Shown: piece by piece, positions 9,046 through 17,798 of the stretch
Position numbering within the stretch: the first letter of the stretch is position 1
Layout of the letters: each line of letters opens with the position of its first letter
Origin: a gamma proteobacterium endosymbiont of Lamellibrachia anaximandri
GTDB taxonomy: Bacteria; Pseudomonadota; Gammaproteobacteria; Chromatiales; Chromatiaceae
Reading direction: 5' to 3'
Length of the DNA: 42,188 nt
Assembly: GCA_016756835.1 (NCBI GenBank)
Contig: JAESPE010000019.1
Location: 1 to 42,188, forward strand
Position numbers and translations under genes: made by a program
The notes under the pieces: model-generated
Seen by the model: only the letters and a program-made list of their open reading frames with translations
What the model was told of the DNA's origin: nothing
The model's database searches: none

Positions 9046-10326
9046 ATGAGTGGTGACAACAACGGCAAAAATGATGACGGCAAGCTGCTGTATTGTTCAT
9101 TTTGCGGCAAAAGTCAGCATGAAGTACGGAAGTTGATAGCAGGCCCTTCGGTCTTCATCTGCGATGAGTGCGTGGATCTATGCAACGACATCATCCGTGA
9201 GGAGATGCAGGAGGTTGGTGAAAAAACCTCTGACAAACTGCCGAAACCCCATGAGATCAATGAAACCCTCAATCAATATGTGATCGGGCAGGGGCGCGCC
9301 AAAAAAGTCCTCTCCGTGGCGGTCTACAATCACTACAAGCGATTGGAGTCCATCGGTAAGGACAGCGACATCGAGTTGGCCAAGTCCAATATCCTGCTGA
9401 TCGGCCCCACCGGCTCCGGCAAGACATTGCTGGCCGAGACCTTGGCCCGACTGCTGAATGTTCCCTTTACCATCGCAGATGCAACCACGCTGACAGAGGC
9501 GGGTTATGTGGGTGAGGATGTCGAAAATATCATCCAGAAACTGCTGCAGAAATGCGATTACGATGTGGAAAAGGCCCAGACAGGCATTGTCTATATCGAT
9601 GAAATCGACAAGATCTCCCGCAAATCGGACAACCCTTCGATTACCCGCGATGTCTCGGGCGAAGGTGTGCAGCAGGCGTTGTTGAAATTGATCGAGGGAA
9701 CCGTTGCCTCGGTGCCTCCTCAGGGTGGGCGCAAGCATCCCCAGCAGGAGTTTCTGCAGGTCGACACGTCCAATATTCTGTTTATCGTCGGCGGTGCATT
9801 TTCCGGTCTGGAGAAGGTGATCAGGGATCGCTCCGAAAAAGGCGGCATTGGCTTTTCAGCTGAGGTGCGCAGTAAGGATGAGACTCGCTCGATTGGTGAA
9901 ATCATCGTCGATGTGGAGCCGGAAGACCTGATCAAATATGGCTTGATTCCCGAGTTTGTGGGACGGTTGCCGGTGGTTGCCACGCTCCAGGAACTGGATG
10001 AAGAATCACTGGTCAGGATTCTCACTGAACCCAAGAATGCCTTGACCAAACAGTACGGCAAACTGTTCGAAATGGAGGGCTGTGAACTCGAGATTCGGGA
10101 GGATGCCCTGGCTGCCATCGCCCGCAAGGCGATGGACCGAAAGACCGGCGCCCGGGGATTGCGTACCATCCTCGAGCAGGTATTGCTCGACACCATGTAT
10201 GATCTGCCCTCCATGGATGAAGTAACCAAGGTCGTGGTGGATGAGTCAGTGATAACCGGTGAGTCCGAGCCGCTGATGCTCTACGAGAGTGGAGAGCAGC
10301 AACAGATCGCCGCCTCTTCTGACTGA
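9046..10326 (+). CDS. clpX: ATP-dependent Clp protease ATP-binding subunit ClpX
   Basis: ClpX is the AAA+ hexameric unfoldase that feeds proteins (for example SsrA-tagged chains) into ClpP. The protein has 426 residues. The N-terminal zinc domain uses Cys17, Cys20, Cys39 and Cys42. Walker A is GPTGSGKT (120-127) and Walker B is IVYIDEID (181-188). The pore loop GYVG is at 153-156, the RKH loop follows in [10 protein letters not shown], and the ClpP-docking IGF tripeptide appears in [10 protein letters not shown]. Sensor 2 lies in [12 protein letters not shown]. The ribosome site AGGAGATAG precedes ATG 9046. It is followed by a 10-bp hairpin and then lon. Confidence 0.97.
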   Translation: MSGDNNGKNDDGKLLYCSFCGKSQHEVRKLIAGPSVFICDECVDLCNDIIREEMQEVGEKTSDKLPKPHEINETLNQYVIGQGRAKKVLSVAVYNHYKRLESIGKDSDIELAKSNILLIGPTGSGKTLLAETLARLLNVPFTIADATTLTEAGYVGEDVENIIQKLLQKCDYDVEKAQTGIVYIDEIDKISRKSDNPSITRDVSGEGVQQALLKLIEGTVASVPPQGGRKHPQQEFLQVDTSNILFIVGGAFSGLEKVIRDRSEKGGIGFSAEVRSKDETRSIGEIIVDVEPEDLIKYGLIPEFVGRLPVVATLQELDEESLVRILTEPKNALTKQYGKLFEMEGCELEIREDALAAIARKAMDRKTGARGLRTILEQVLLDTMYDLPSMDEVTKVVVDESVITGESEPLMLYESGEQQQIAASSD

Positions 10327-10340
10327 GATCCCTCATTTTT

Positions 10341-10370
10341 TGCCGGGCAGACCTTGAATTTCTGCCCGGC
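10341..10370. terminator. Hairpin after clpX without a T-run
   Basis: TGCCGGGCAG (10341-10350) pairs perfectly with CTGCCCGGCA (10362-10371) around an 11-base loop. T residues lie before rather than after the stem, so it is not a textbook intrinsic terminator for clpX. The stem overlaps the possible heat-shock promoter of lon. Confidence 0.45.
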
Positions 10371-10380
10371 AGCCCCAATC
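10353..10380 (+). promoter_or_regulatory. Candidate sigma-32 promoter upstream of lon
   Basis: CTTGAAT (10353-10359), 13 bases, then CCCCAATC (10373-10380) resembles the heat-shock consensus CTTGAAA-N13/14-CCCCAT. Lon is a classic heat-shock gene. The leader to ATG 10601 would be about 215 bases. A second A/T-rich block (TATATATAAGG near 10499) could hold a housekeeping -10. Confidence 0.5.
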
Positions 10381-10600
10381 CTCCTGAACATGCACCGGGA
10401 TAACCCTGCTCTGGTCAGCCGACTGATCTCCCTGTATTTTAGATGTAATCATTAGCTATTTGCGTAGCAGGAATATAAAAATCAAGGCGGGAATGCCTAT
10501 ATATATAAGGGTGAGCCGTTGTTGCTTCACTCCGGATTTATACCAATACTTAACCAAACGGCCCTTTGTTATTCATTGGTCGTAGAGGAATAGAGCCGTT

Positions 10601-13045
10601 ATGGGTCAAGAACAGAAGAGTTCAGCAATGATCGAAGATCCTATGAATAGTGTTCCCGTCCTGCCGCTGCGGGATGTGGTTGTTTACCCACACATGGTGA
10701 TCCCGCTCTTTGTGGGGCGTGATAAATCGATCCAGGCGTTGGATGCCGCCATGGCCAGTAACAAGCAGATTTTGCTGGCTGCCCAGAAGAGCGCCGATGT
10801 GGACGATCCCGGCATTGACGACATGTACGGTATTGGAACCCTGGCGAATATCCTGCAACTGCTTAAACTTCCCGACGGTACGGTTAAGGTCCTGGTCGAA
10901 GGGGGAGAGCGAGCCGAGATCATCCGGTTTGTCGATACCGAAGCGTATTTCACCGCCGAACTTGAGACCCTTGGAGACGCCCTGGAACTGGATGTCCGGG
11001 AGACCGAGGTGCTGATGCGATCAGCCACCAGTCTTTTCGATCAATATGTGAAGCTCAATAAAAAGGTGCCGCCGGAGGTGTTGACCTCCCTGACCAGCAT
11101 CGACGACCCTAGTCGCCTGGCGGATACGATTGCGGCGCATATGTCGTTGAAGCTGGAAGAGAAACAGCAGGTCCTGGAGATGGCGGACGTGCGTGTGCGT
11201 CTGGAACATCTGATGGGTCTGATGGAGGGCGAGAACGATATCCTGCAGATGGAAAAGCGTATCCGTGGCCGCGTCAAGCGCCAGATGGAGAAGAACCAGC
11301 GCGAGTACTATCTGAATGAACAGATGAAGGCGATCCAGAAAGAGTTGGGGGATCTGGACGAGGCGCCCAACGAGATCGAGGATCTCGCCAAAAAGATCGA
11401 ATCGGTAGGGATGACCAAAGAGGCCAAAAGCAAGGCCCAGGCCGAATTGAACAAACTCAAGCTGATGTCGCCCATGTCGGCGGAAGCCACCGTGGTTCGT
11501 AACTACATCGATACCCTGGTGGGGCTACCCTGGAAAAAACGTTCCAAGATTCGTAACGATATCGACTCTGCCGAGAGTGTATTGGATGAGGATCACTATG
11601 GATTGGAAAAGGTCAAGGAGCGCATCCTGGAGTACCTGGCGGTACAGCAGCGTGTACGCAAATTGAAAGGGCCGATCTTGTGCCTGGTTGGACCTCCCGG
11701 TGTAGGCAAGACGTCGCTGGGACAGTCCATTGCCCGTGCCACCAATCGAAAGTTTACCCGTATGGCCCTGGGTGGTGTGCGGGATGAAGCAGAAATTCGT
11801 GGCCATCGGCGCACCTATATCGGCGCCTTGCCGGGCAAGATCATCAACAACCTGAGTAAAGTGAAAGCCAGGAATCCGCTCTTTCTGCTCGATGAGATCG
11901 ACAAGATGGCGCAGGATTTTCGTGGTGACCCGGCATCGGCGTTGCTGGAGGTGCTGGATCCTGAGCAGAATCATACCTTCAACGACCACTATCTCGAAGT
12001 CGATTTCGATCTCTCCGAAGTGATGTTCGTGGCAACAGCCAATACCCTGAACATCCCGGCGGCGCTGTTGGACAGAATGGAAGTGATTCGTCTCTCCGGT
12101 TATACCGAAGACGAGAAGGTCAATATCGCCGAACGATATCTGGTCGGTAAACAGATGGAGAACAATGGCCTCAAACCTGATGAGGTGGTGATTCGGGAGA
12201 GCGCCATTCGCGACATCGTGCGTTACTACACCCGTGAGGCAGGCGTACGTAACCTGGAGCGTGAGATTGCCAAGATCTGCCGCAAGGTGGTGAAGGAGAT
12301 TCTGCTAAAGAAGCCTAAAGGCAAGATCACAGTCACGCCCAAACGGTTGGAGCAGTATCTCGGCGTCCAGCGTTTTCGCTATGGACGCAAGGATGAACAC
12401 GATGAAATCGGCCAGGTCACAGGACTTGCCTGGACTGAAGTGGGCGGCGAGCTATTGCAACTGGAGGCAGCGCTGATGCCCGGCAAGGGACGGCTCAGTC
12501 ACACCGGGCAACTGGGTGATGTGATGCAGGAGTCGATACAGGCGGCTATGACGGTCGTTCGCAGTCGGGCAGACGGTCTGGGACTTGAGCCTGAGTTTCA
12601 CCAGAAGTACGATGTGCATATCCATGTTCCGGAAGGGGCGACGCCAAAGGATGGCCCCAGTGCGGGTGTTGGGATGTGCACCTCGCTGGTGTCCGCGTTG
12701 ACCCGGATTCCGGTGCGCGCCGATGTGGCGATGACCGGCGAGATCACTCTGCGCGGGGAAGTGCTACCCATCGGCGGTTTGAAGGAAAAGCTGCTGGCCG
12801 CGCTTCGTGGCGGTATCACCACTGTGATTATTCCGGAAGAGAATGAACGGGATCTGGTGGAGATGCCAAAAAATATTAAACAGAATCTTGAGATCAAGCC
12901 GGTTCGCTGGATCGATGAGGTGCTGCAGATAGCGTTGACAGAGATGCCCAAGCCTCTGAATCGAGAGGAGGCGCCCGTGGCCGGGAAGGGTGCGGTCAAG
13001 GATGAAAATGCGCAAAAAAAGGGTGCCGACCTGACAAAACACTAA
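10601..13045 (+). CDS. lon: ATP-dependent protease Lon
   Basis: Lon is a homohexameric AAA+ serine protease that removes misfolded and short-lived regulatory proteins in the cytoplasm. The protein has 814 residues. The N-terminal substrate domain starts with [15 protein letters not shown], followed by a coiled-coil stretch ([18 protein letters not shown]). The ATPase carries Walker A GPPGVGKT and Walker [11 protein letters not shown]. The protease domain has the Ser-Lys dyad: Ser687 in DGPSAGVGM and Lys730 in [10 protein letters not shown]. The tail ends with a variable Lys-rich segment. The start ATG 10601 has AGAGGAATAG upstream. Downstream lie hup and ppiD, the usual order. Heat-shock control is suggested by the upstream site. 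Confidence 0.97.
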   Translation: MGQEQKSSAMIEDPMNSVPVLPLRDVVVYPHMVIPLFVGRDKSIQALDAAMASNKQILLAAQKSADVDDPGIDDMYGIGTLANILQLLKLPDGTVKVLVEGGERAEIIRFVDTEAYFTAELETLGDALELDVRETEVLMRSATSLFDQYVKLNKKVPPEVLTSLTSIDDPSRLADTIAAHMSLKLEEKQQVLEMADVRVRLEHLMGLMEGENDILQMEKRIRGRVKRQMEKNQREYYLNEQMKAIQKELGDLDEAPNEIEDLAKKIESVGMTKEAKSKAQAELNKLKLMSPMSAEATVVRNYIDTLVGLPWKKRSKIRNDIDSAESVLDEDHYGLEKVKERILEYLAVQQRVRKLKGPILCLVGPPGVGKTSLGQSIARATNRKFTRMALGGVRDEAEIRGHRRTYIGALPGKIINNLSKVKARNPLFLLDEIDKMAQDFRGDPASALLEVLDPEQNHTFNDHYLEVDFDLSEVMFVATANTLNIPAALLDRMEVIRLSGYTEDEKVNIAERYLVGKQMENNGLKPDEVVIRESAIRDIVRYYTREAGVRNLEREIAKICRKVVKEILLKKPKGKITVTPKRLEQYLGVQRFRYGRKDEHDEIGQVTGLAWTEVGGELLQLEAALMPGKGRLSHTGQLGDVMQESIQAAMTVVRSRADGLGLEPEFHQKYDVHIHVPEGATPKDGPSAGVGMCTSLVSALTRIPVRADVAMTGEITLRGEVLPIGGLKEKLLAALRGGITTVIIPEENERDLVEMPKNIKQNLEIKPVRWIDEVLQIALTEMPKPLNREEAPVAGKGAVKDENAQKKGADLTKH

Positions 13046-13094
13046 ACTTGACCAAATTAAGCGGGAACCGTGGTTATAAAGCGGTTCCTGTGGC

Positions 13095-13123
13095 TTGACA
13101 GGCCAATGAGCAGCCGGTATAAA
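13095..13123 (+). promoter_or_regulatory. Sigma-70 promoter of hup
   Basis: TTGACA (13095-13100), a 17-base spacer and TATAAA (13118-13123) form an almost perfect housekeeping promoter. It lies about 93 bases before the HU start codon. An imperfect hairpin (GGAACCG at 13064, CGGTTCC at 13082) just upstream may separate it from lon. Confidence 0.85.
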
Positions 13124-13215
13124 ATCCCGGCGATTGCATGCTCCGGGTAAGGAGCCATAACAGAATATTTTTCGACGACGGTGTAACCCGGAGTCAGCCA
13201 AAGGGGAAACGATTT

Positions 13216-13488
13216 ATGAACAAGGCCGAATTGATAGACGCTATGGCGGATGCCGCTGATATTTCCAAAGCAGCGGCAGGTCGTGCGTTGGATGGCATGG
13301 TTGATGCCGTTACCGGAGCCATGAAAAGTGGTGATCAGGTCTCTCTGATTGGGTTTGGTACCTTCTCTGTGAAGGCACGTGCCGCTCGCCAGGGCCGTAA
13401 CCCACAGACCGGTGAGACCATCCAGATCAAGGCATCCAACATTCCTTCGTTCAAGGCTGGTAAAGCGTTGAAGGATGCCGTAAACTAG
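13216..13488 (+). CDS. hupB: DNA-binding protein HU, beta type
   Basis: HU is a small basic dimer that bends and compacts DNA in the nucleoid. The 90-residue protein from ATG 13216 has the standard HU length and start ([11 protein letters not shown]). The frame continues upstream, but that part is leader DNA with the promoter, and AAGGGGAAA precedes this ATG. The conserved [11 protein letters not shown] core and the DNA-gripping arm [12 protein letters not shown] are present, and the end is [12 protein letters not shown]. The position between lon and ppiD is that of hupB rather than hupA. It is probably highly expressed, given its near-consensus promoter. Confidence 0.95.
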   Translation: MNKAELIDAMADAADISKAAAGRALDGMVDAVTGAMKSGDQVSLIGFGTFSVKARAARQGRNPQTGETIQIKASNIPSFKAGKALKDAVN

Positions 13489-13501
13489 CGCGCCTTCATT
13501 G

Positions 13502-13577
13502 GGGTGCTTAGCTCAGCTGGGAGAGCATCGCCCTTACAAGGCGAGGGTCGGGGGTTCGATCCCCTCAGCACCCACCA
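13502..13577 (+). tRNA. tRNA-Val (anticodon UAC)
   Basis: This is a 76-base tRNA. The acceptor GGGTGCT (13502-13508) pairs with AGCACCC (13567-13573), followed by A and encoded CCA. The anticodon loop CTTACAA sits on a TCGCC/GGCGA stem, and the T loop is GGTTCGATCC-like. It lies 13 bases after the HU stop and is probably co-transcribed with hup. Confidence 0.96.
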
Positions 13578-13583
13578 ATATCT

Positions 13584-13660
13584 GGAGCGGTAGTTCAGTT
13601 GGTTAGAATACCGGCCTGTCACGCCGGGGGTCGCGGGTTCGAGTCCCGTCCGCTCCGCCA
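13584..13660 (+). tRNA. tRNA-Asp (anticodon GUC)
   Basis: This is a 77-base tRNA. The acceptor GGAGCGG (13584-13590) pairs with CCGCTCC (13650-13656), followed by G and encoded CCA. The anticodon loop CTGTCAC sits on CCGGC/GCCGG. It is separated from tRNA-Val by six bases, so both likely derive from one precursor. Confidence 0.96.
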
Positions 13661-13675
13661 ATATCGAAGCAAACG

Positions 13676-13702
13676 CGGGGTATCATCTGATACCCCGTTT
13701 TT
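13676..13702 (+). terminator. Intrinsic terminator after the tRNA pair
   Basis: CGGGGTATCA pairs perfectly with TGATACCCCG over a two-base loop (13676-13697) and is followed by five T. It closes the hup/tRNA transcript 32 bases before ppiD. Confidence 0.9.
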
Positions 13703-13734
13703 GTATCCACTTTAGCATTCAACGATAAGCCGAT

Positions 13735-15642
13735 ATGTTACAGGCAATTAGGGATAAGGCTCAGGGCTGGTTTGCCTGGGGCATCGTCATTCTTATTAGT
13801 ATTCCTTTCGCTCTTTGGGGTATCCAGGAGTATCTGGGTGTTGGCGCCGAGCCGGTAGTGGCAAGCGTCAACGGAGCGGAGATCACCGAGCGTGAACTCA
13901 ATGGCCGTTACGAAAATTTCCGCCAGGATTTACGCAAACGCCTTGGTGCCTCCTACCGCCCGGAACTGTTCGATGACGAACGCATGCGTAAGGAAGTGCT
14001 GCAGGACATGATCCGTAGCGAGGTCATCCTGCAGGCATCCTACGATATGGGGCTTCGCGCGGGTGATCAGCTGGTAAGCTCGGCGATTCTCGGCATACCC
14101 ACGTTCCAGAAGAACGGCCGCTTTGACCAGGAGACCTTCGAGCGGGCTGTGAGACTGCAGGGTACCAGCGCAGCGGGATTCGAAGAGCGAATTCGTCGCA
14201 TTCTGCTTTCGGAGCAGTTATCACAAGCGGTCAACGGCACTGCATTTGTTACTGACTTCGAACTTAAAGAGAAGATTCGTTTGCAGGATCAGGCGCGCGA
14301 ATTTGCCTTTTTTGCGGTGCCTAGGACGAAATTTGCCTCGGATGAATCCATCTCCGATGAATCTGTCCAGGTTTACTACAAAAAACATCAGGAGAGCTAT
14401 CGCGTCCCTGAGCAGGTAAAGCTTGAATATATATTGCTCGACGCAGACTCTCTCAGTGCGACGATTGAGGCGGACGAAGAAGTCTTACACGGCTACTACG
14501 ACGATCATCTGGACAATTACGGTCGCCCAGAACAGCGTCGCGCCAGCCATATCCTGGTTCTGGTTGGGGCGTCTGGTGATGAGAGCGAAGTCGACGCAGC
14601 TCGCAAGAAAATCGAAGCGTTGAAAGCGCGTGCTGAGCAGGGCGAGGATTTTGCTGAATTGGCGAAGAGTACATCTCAGGATCCCGGCTCTGCGACCAAT
14701 GGCGGCGATCTCGGTTTTTTCGGCAAGGGTATCATGGATCCCGCTTTTGAAGCGGCTACCTATGCATTGCAGGATGGAGAGTTAAGCGCGCCTGTGCGCA
14801 GTGCCTTCGGTTTTCATCTCATTAAACTCACCGGTATCAAGGCGGGTGATGTTAAATCTTTTGAAGAAGTCAGGGATGAGGTTACCAAGGCCTATAAACG
14901 GGGTGAGGCTGAGCGTGTCTTTTATGAGTATGCAGAGCGGCTTGCAGACCTCAGCTACGAAGATCCCAGCAGTCTGCAACCCGTGTCAACCACGCTTGGG
15001 CTGGATATCAAGAAGAGTGATTGGATCGGTCGTGAGGGTGGGGCAGGTATACTTGCTTTTCCCAAACTGCTCGGTGCTGCATTCAGTGAGGATGTTCTGA
15101 ACGAACACAACAATAGTGAGCTGATTGAGCTGGATCAGAATCAGTCGGTGGTGCTGCGCGTTCTTGATCACAAAGAGGCCTCTTATCGGGCGATTGATGA
15201 GGTTAAGGCAACGATTATTGCTGCAATCCGCAATGAGCAAGCCGAGACGCTGGCGAAAGCAGAGGCGGAGAAACTCGTCGGACGATTGAAGGCTGGAGAG
15301 CCGATCGATATCGTGGCGGGTGAATTTGAGCTTAAGAAACCTGGTGCTGTGAAAAGACGTGGTACAGAGGTTCCGTTGAAATTGCTGGCTCAGGTGTTTC
15401 GTGCGCCTAAACCTGCACCGGGGGAGGTTGTGTCGGGTGTAACCCGGCTTGGTGATGGCGATTTCGCTGTCTTTAGCCTGTCTGCAGTGATGGAAGGTTC
15501 CGTAGATTCGCTTGACCAAGAGCGAATCGACCAGGAAAAACGCACTTTGAGCAATTTTTACGGAAGACAGTCCTTTGATGATCTTGTAAAGGATCTGCGA
15601 GAACGGGCGGAAATTACTTTGACTCAATCTGAGAGCGAATAG
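13735..15642 (+). CDS. ppiD: Peptidyl-prolyl cis-trans isomerase D, periplasmic chaperone
   Basis: PpiD is an inner-membrane-anchored periplasmic chaperone that helps newly exported proteins near the SecYEG translocon. The protein has 635 residues, the family length. It has a short cytoplasmic N-terminus, one membrane helix (FAWGIVILISIPFALWGI) and then a SurA-type N-terminal domain starting VASVNGAEITERELNGRYE. The parvulin domain runs from RRASHILVL through GGDLGFFGKGIMDPAFEAA to FGFHLIKL, about residues 265-370. A helical C-terminal region completes it. The location just after hup and the tRNAs, downstream of lon, matches E. coli. The start ATG 13735 lacks a strong ribosome site. Confidence 0.93.
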   Translation: MLQAIRDKAQGWFAWGIVILISIPFALWGIQEYLGVGAEPVVASVNGAEITERELNGRYENFRQDLRKRLGASYRPELFDDERMRKEVLQDMIRSEVILQASYDMGLRAGDQLVSSAILGIPTFQKNGRFDQETFERAVRLQGTSAAGFEERIRRILLSEQLSQAVNGTAFVTDFELKEKIRLQDQAREFAFFAVPRTKFASDESISDESVQVYYKKHQESYRVPEQVKLEYILLDADSLSATIEADEEVLHGYYDDHLDNYGRPEQRRASHILVLVGASGDESEVDAARKKIEALKARAEQGEDFAELAKSTSQDPGSATNGGDLGFFGKGIMDPAFEAATYALQDGELSAPVRSAFGFHLIKLTGIKAGDVKSFEEVRDEVTKAYKRGEAERVFYEYAERLADLSYEDPSSLQPVSTTLGLDIKKSDWIGREGGAGILAFPKLLGAAFSEDVLNEHNNSELIELDQNQSVVLRVLDHKEASYRAIDEVKATIIAAIRNEQAETLAKAEAEKLVGRLKAGEPIDIVAGEFELKKPGAVKRRGTEVPLKLLAQVFRAPKPAPGEVVSGVTRLGDGDFAVFSLSAVMEGSVDSLDQERIDQEKRTLSNFYGRQSFDDLVKDLRERAEITLTQSESE

Positions 15643-15755
15643 GCTTTTCCACCCAAAGGATCGGATCGGGGGAGGTTCTGATTCTTCGGTTGATTAGCCG
15701 TTACTGAAACAATCCGGACTGAAACAGCGGTGGCGAATTTGCTTGTTTCCCAATG

Positions 15756-15764
15756 TGCTACAAT
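15756..15764 (+). promoter_or_regulatory. Possible extended -10 promoter of hfq
   Basis: TGTGCTACAAT contains an extended -10 (TG-N-TACAAT at 15756-15764), about 148 bases before the hfq start. No good -35 is at the right distance. The 269-base gap between ppiD and hfq shows no gene. Confidence 0.3.
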
Positions 15765-15911
15765 TCCGCTGTACGGGAGGACACGCAGCAGTATCGTCCG
15801 GATAGTGGTTGTTTCTGTTTGTGTGTTTATTTTTACCAGCGGGATGATCCGTGGTGATTGTTGATCTCTTCGGCTATTCAAAGACTATTAAAGATAACAA
15901 GGAGAACTGTG

Positions 15912-16187
15912 ATGTCCAAAGGGCAAAGTTTACAAGACCCTTTTTTGAACGCGCTGCGGAAAGAACGAGTGCCGGTCTCCATTTTTCTGGTGAATGGCAT
16001 CAAGCTCCAGGGACAGATCGAATCGTTTGACCAGTTTGTCGTGCTACTGAAAAATAGTGTGAGCCAGATGGTCTACAAACATGCCATTTCGACGGTGGTT
16101 CCTGCAAGGAACGTTCGTATCCAGCACAACGACAACGGTACAACGCCTGTAGATCAGCCGGCGTCGTCGTCTGCGGGTAATTTTTGA
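15912..16187 (+). CDS. hfq: RNA chaperone Hfq
   Basis: Hfq forms a hexameric Sm-like ring that pairs small regulatory RNAs with mRNAs. The 91-residue protein from ATG 15912, preceded by AAGGAGAAC, begins [18 protein letters not shown] as in the family. It contains the Sm1 segment ([19 protein letters not shown]) and the Sm2 YKHAISTV motif. A short, Ser/Pro-rich disordered tail follows. The 18-codon upstream extension of the frame is not part of the family and lacks a ribosome site. hfq precedes hflX as usual, but miaA, normally just upstream, is replaced by ppiD here. Confidence 0.97.
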   Translation: MSKGQSLQDPFLNALRKERVPVSIFLVNGIKLQGQIESFDQFVVLLKNSVSQMVYKHAISTVVPARNVRIQHNDNGTTPVDQPASSSAGNF

Positions 16188-16208
16188 TTTTTTCTACACC
16201 AAAAAAGG

Positions 16209-16239
16209 CCGGGCAGGCTGTTTTTAGGTGATTGCCCGG
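16209..16239 (+). terminator. Weak hairpin between hfq and hflX
   Basis: CCGGGCA (16209-16215) can pair with TGCCCGG (16233-16239) over a long loop, with TTCTTCC after it. It may reduce read-through into hflX rather than fully stop transcription. Confidence 0.4.
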
Positions 16240-16288
16240 TTCTTCCTCCAGACCCTATATCACACCGTAAGGTCTGTATCTGCCGTTT

Positions 16289-17572
16289 ATGTTTGAACGT
16301 CCCAAGTCTGGAGAGCGTGCAGTTCTGGTGCACATCGACCTGGGTGGCGTAAGTGACCCCGATGAAATCGACGAGTTCACTGAATTGGCTGTTTCCGCTG
16401 GCGCTGATCCGGTGGAATTTATTACCGGCAGTCGGCGCAGCCCGGATCCCCGCCTGTTTGTCGGCCGCGGCAAAGGGGATGAGATCAAAGATGTTGTGTC
16501 GGGCACCGGCGCTGAGTTGGTTATCTTCAATCACACACTCTCTCCCAGTCAGGAAAGAAATCTCGAGCGGGAGTTCGGCTGCCGTGTGGTGGACCGGACG
16601 GGTCTGATTCTTGATATCTTTGCCCAACGTGCCCGTTCGTTCGAAGGCAAGCTGCAGGTCGAGCTGGCCCAGCTGCGGCATCTCACAACGCGACTGGTTC
16701 GGGGCTGGACCCACCTGGAACGGCAGAAGGGCGGTATCGGTCTGCGCGGGCCGGGTGAAACGCAACTTGAGACAGATCGGCGATTGCTCAATCAACGCAT
16801 CGACCAGATCAACCGGCGGTTGGCCCGGGTGGAATCCCAGCGGGCTCAGGGGCGACGTGGGCGGGCGCGGGCCGATATTCCCACGGTTTCGTTGGTAGGT
16901 TATACCAATGCGGGAAAGTCCACCCTCTTCAACGCCCTGGTTGGGTCGGGTGTCTATGCAGCGGACCAGCTATTCGCCACCCTTGACCCGACGCTGCGGC
17001 GACTGGAGCTGAAGGGGGAAGGCTTCATTGTGCTGGCGGATACCGTGGGGTTTATCAGTAACCTGCCCCACGATCTGGTCGCGGCCTTCAAATCCACTTT
17101 GCAGGAGACGACGGAGGCTTCACTGCTGCTCCATGTGGTGGATGCTGCCAGCCATCAACGGGATATGTGTCTGGCCGAAGTGAATGACGTATTGCGGCAG
17201 ATTGGTGCCGATGAGATCAGGCAGATCGAAATATACAACAAAATCGATTTGTTGGAGAGTGTAGTACCTCGCATCGACCGCGACGACGAAGGCAATGTGC
17301 TGCGGGTTTGGCTCTCTGCCAAGACCGGCGCGGGGCTTGATCTGCTATTACAGGCACTGGCTGAATCTTTCAGACAGGCGCATGTACAGCAACGGGTGGT
17401 ACTCGATGCAGGGGATGGACGCCTGCATGCAATACTCCACCAACGTGCCGAGGTTTTGTTGGAAACCGGCACCGATGCTGGTGGTTGGGAGATGGAGTTC
17501 TCTATCGCAAAGCGGGAGTTTGCACGTCTTTTGAAAGAAGAACCTATGTTTGAATTGCGGATTCAAACATAG
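16289..17572 (+). CDS. hflX: Ribosome-associated GTPase HflX
   Basis: HflX is a GTPase that binds the large ribosomal subunit and splits stalled ribosomes, notably after heat stress. The protein has 427 residues. The N-terminal HflX domain includes GRGKGDEI and NHTLSPSQERNLE, and a helical linker has GGIGLRGPGETQLETDRR. The G domain shows G1 GYTNAGKST (204-212), G3 DTVG (251-254) and G4 NKID (317-320). Start ATG 16289, 101 bases after hfq. The last codons (PMFELRIQT) coincide with one arm-to-arm perfect hairpin, so the 3' end doubles as an RNA structure. Confidence 0.96.
   Translation: MFERPKSGERAVLVHIDLGGVSDPDEIDEFTELAVSAGADPVEFITGSRRSPDPRLFVGRGKGDEIKDVVSGTGAELVIFNHTLSPSQERNLEREFGCRVVDRTGLILDIFAQRARSFEGKLQVELAQLRHLTTRLVRGWTHLERQKGGIGLRGPGETQLETDRRLLNQRIDQINRRLARVESQRAQGRRGRARADIPTVSLVGYTNAGKSTLFNALVGSGVYAADQLFATLDPTLRRLELKGEGFIVLADTVGFISNLPHDLVAAFKSTLQETTEASLLLHVVDAASHQRDMCLAEVNDVLRQIGADEIRQIEIYNKIDLLESVVPRIDRDDEGNVLRVWLSAKTGAGLDLLLQALAESFRQAHVQQRVVLDAGDGRLHAILHQRAEVLLETGTDAGGWEMEFSIAKREFARLLKEEPMFELRIQT
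17544..17572 (+). terminator. Perfect 12-bp hairpin overlapping the hflX stop
   Basis: CTATGTTTGAAT (17544-17555), a five-base loop and ATTCAAACATAG (17561-17572) form a perfect stem that includes the TAG stop. The stem is A/T-rich and the tail is TTGTCTTC, so it may be a weak terminator or a 3'-end stabiliser. Confidence 0.5.
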
Positions 17573-17698
17573 TTGTCTTCGTTCCCCTGGGTCCGACAGG
17601 CTGGTAGAATGCCAACCAGACTATTGAAGTGCGTGGTAGGTATGAGGATCGGTGGAAGTGGCCTGTGCTGCTTTTTTCCTGATTTCATAAGCTATCGT

Positions 17699-17728
17699 CT
17701 TGAATTTATTTTATTTCGCCCCGATGTA
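17699..17728 (+). promoter_or_regulatory. Candidate sigma-32 promoter of hflKC
   Basis: CTTGAAT (17699-17705), exactly 13 bases, then CCCCGATGTA (17719-17728) closely fits the heat-shock consensus. It stands about 70 bases ahead of the HflK start codon in a 226-base gap with no gene. HflK and HflC modulate the heat-shock-linked protease FtsH, so such control makes sense. Confidence 0.6.
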
Positions 17729-17798
17729 AGGGTTTCAGACACTCTGTCTGGAACAGAGTGTGGCGAACGTTTTTCTGCTGATATATTTGGAGTGGCCG

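Noticed and set aside
13138-13215. Upstream extension of HU by 26 codons
   Set aside because: HU proteins are about 90 residues. The extension follows directly on the promoter -10 and the ATG at 13216 has a good ribosome site.
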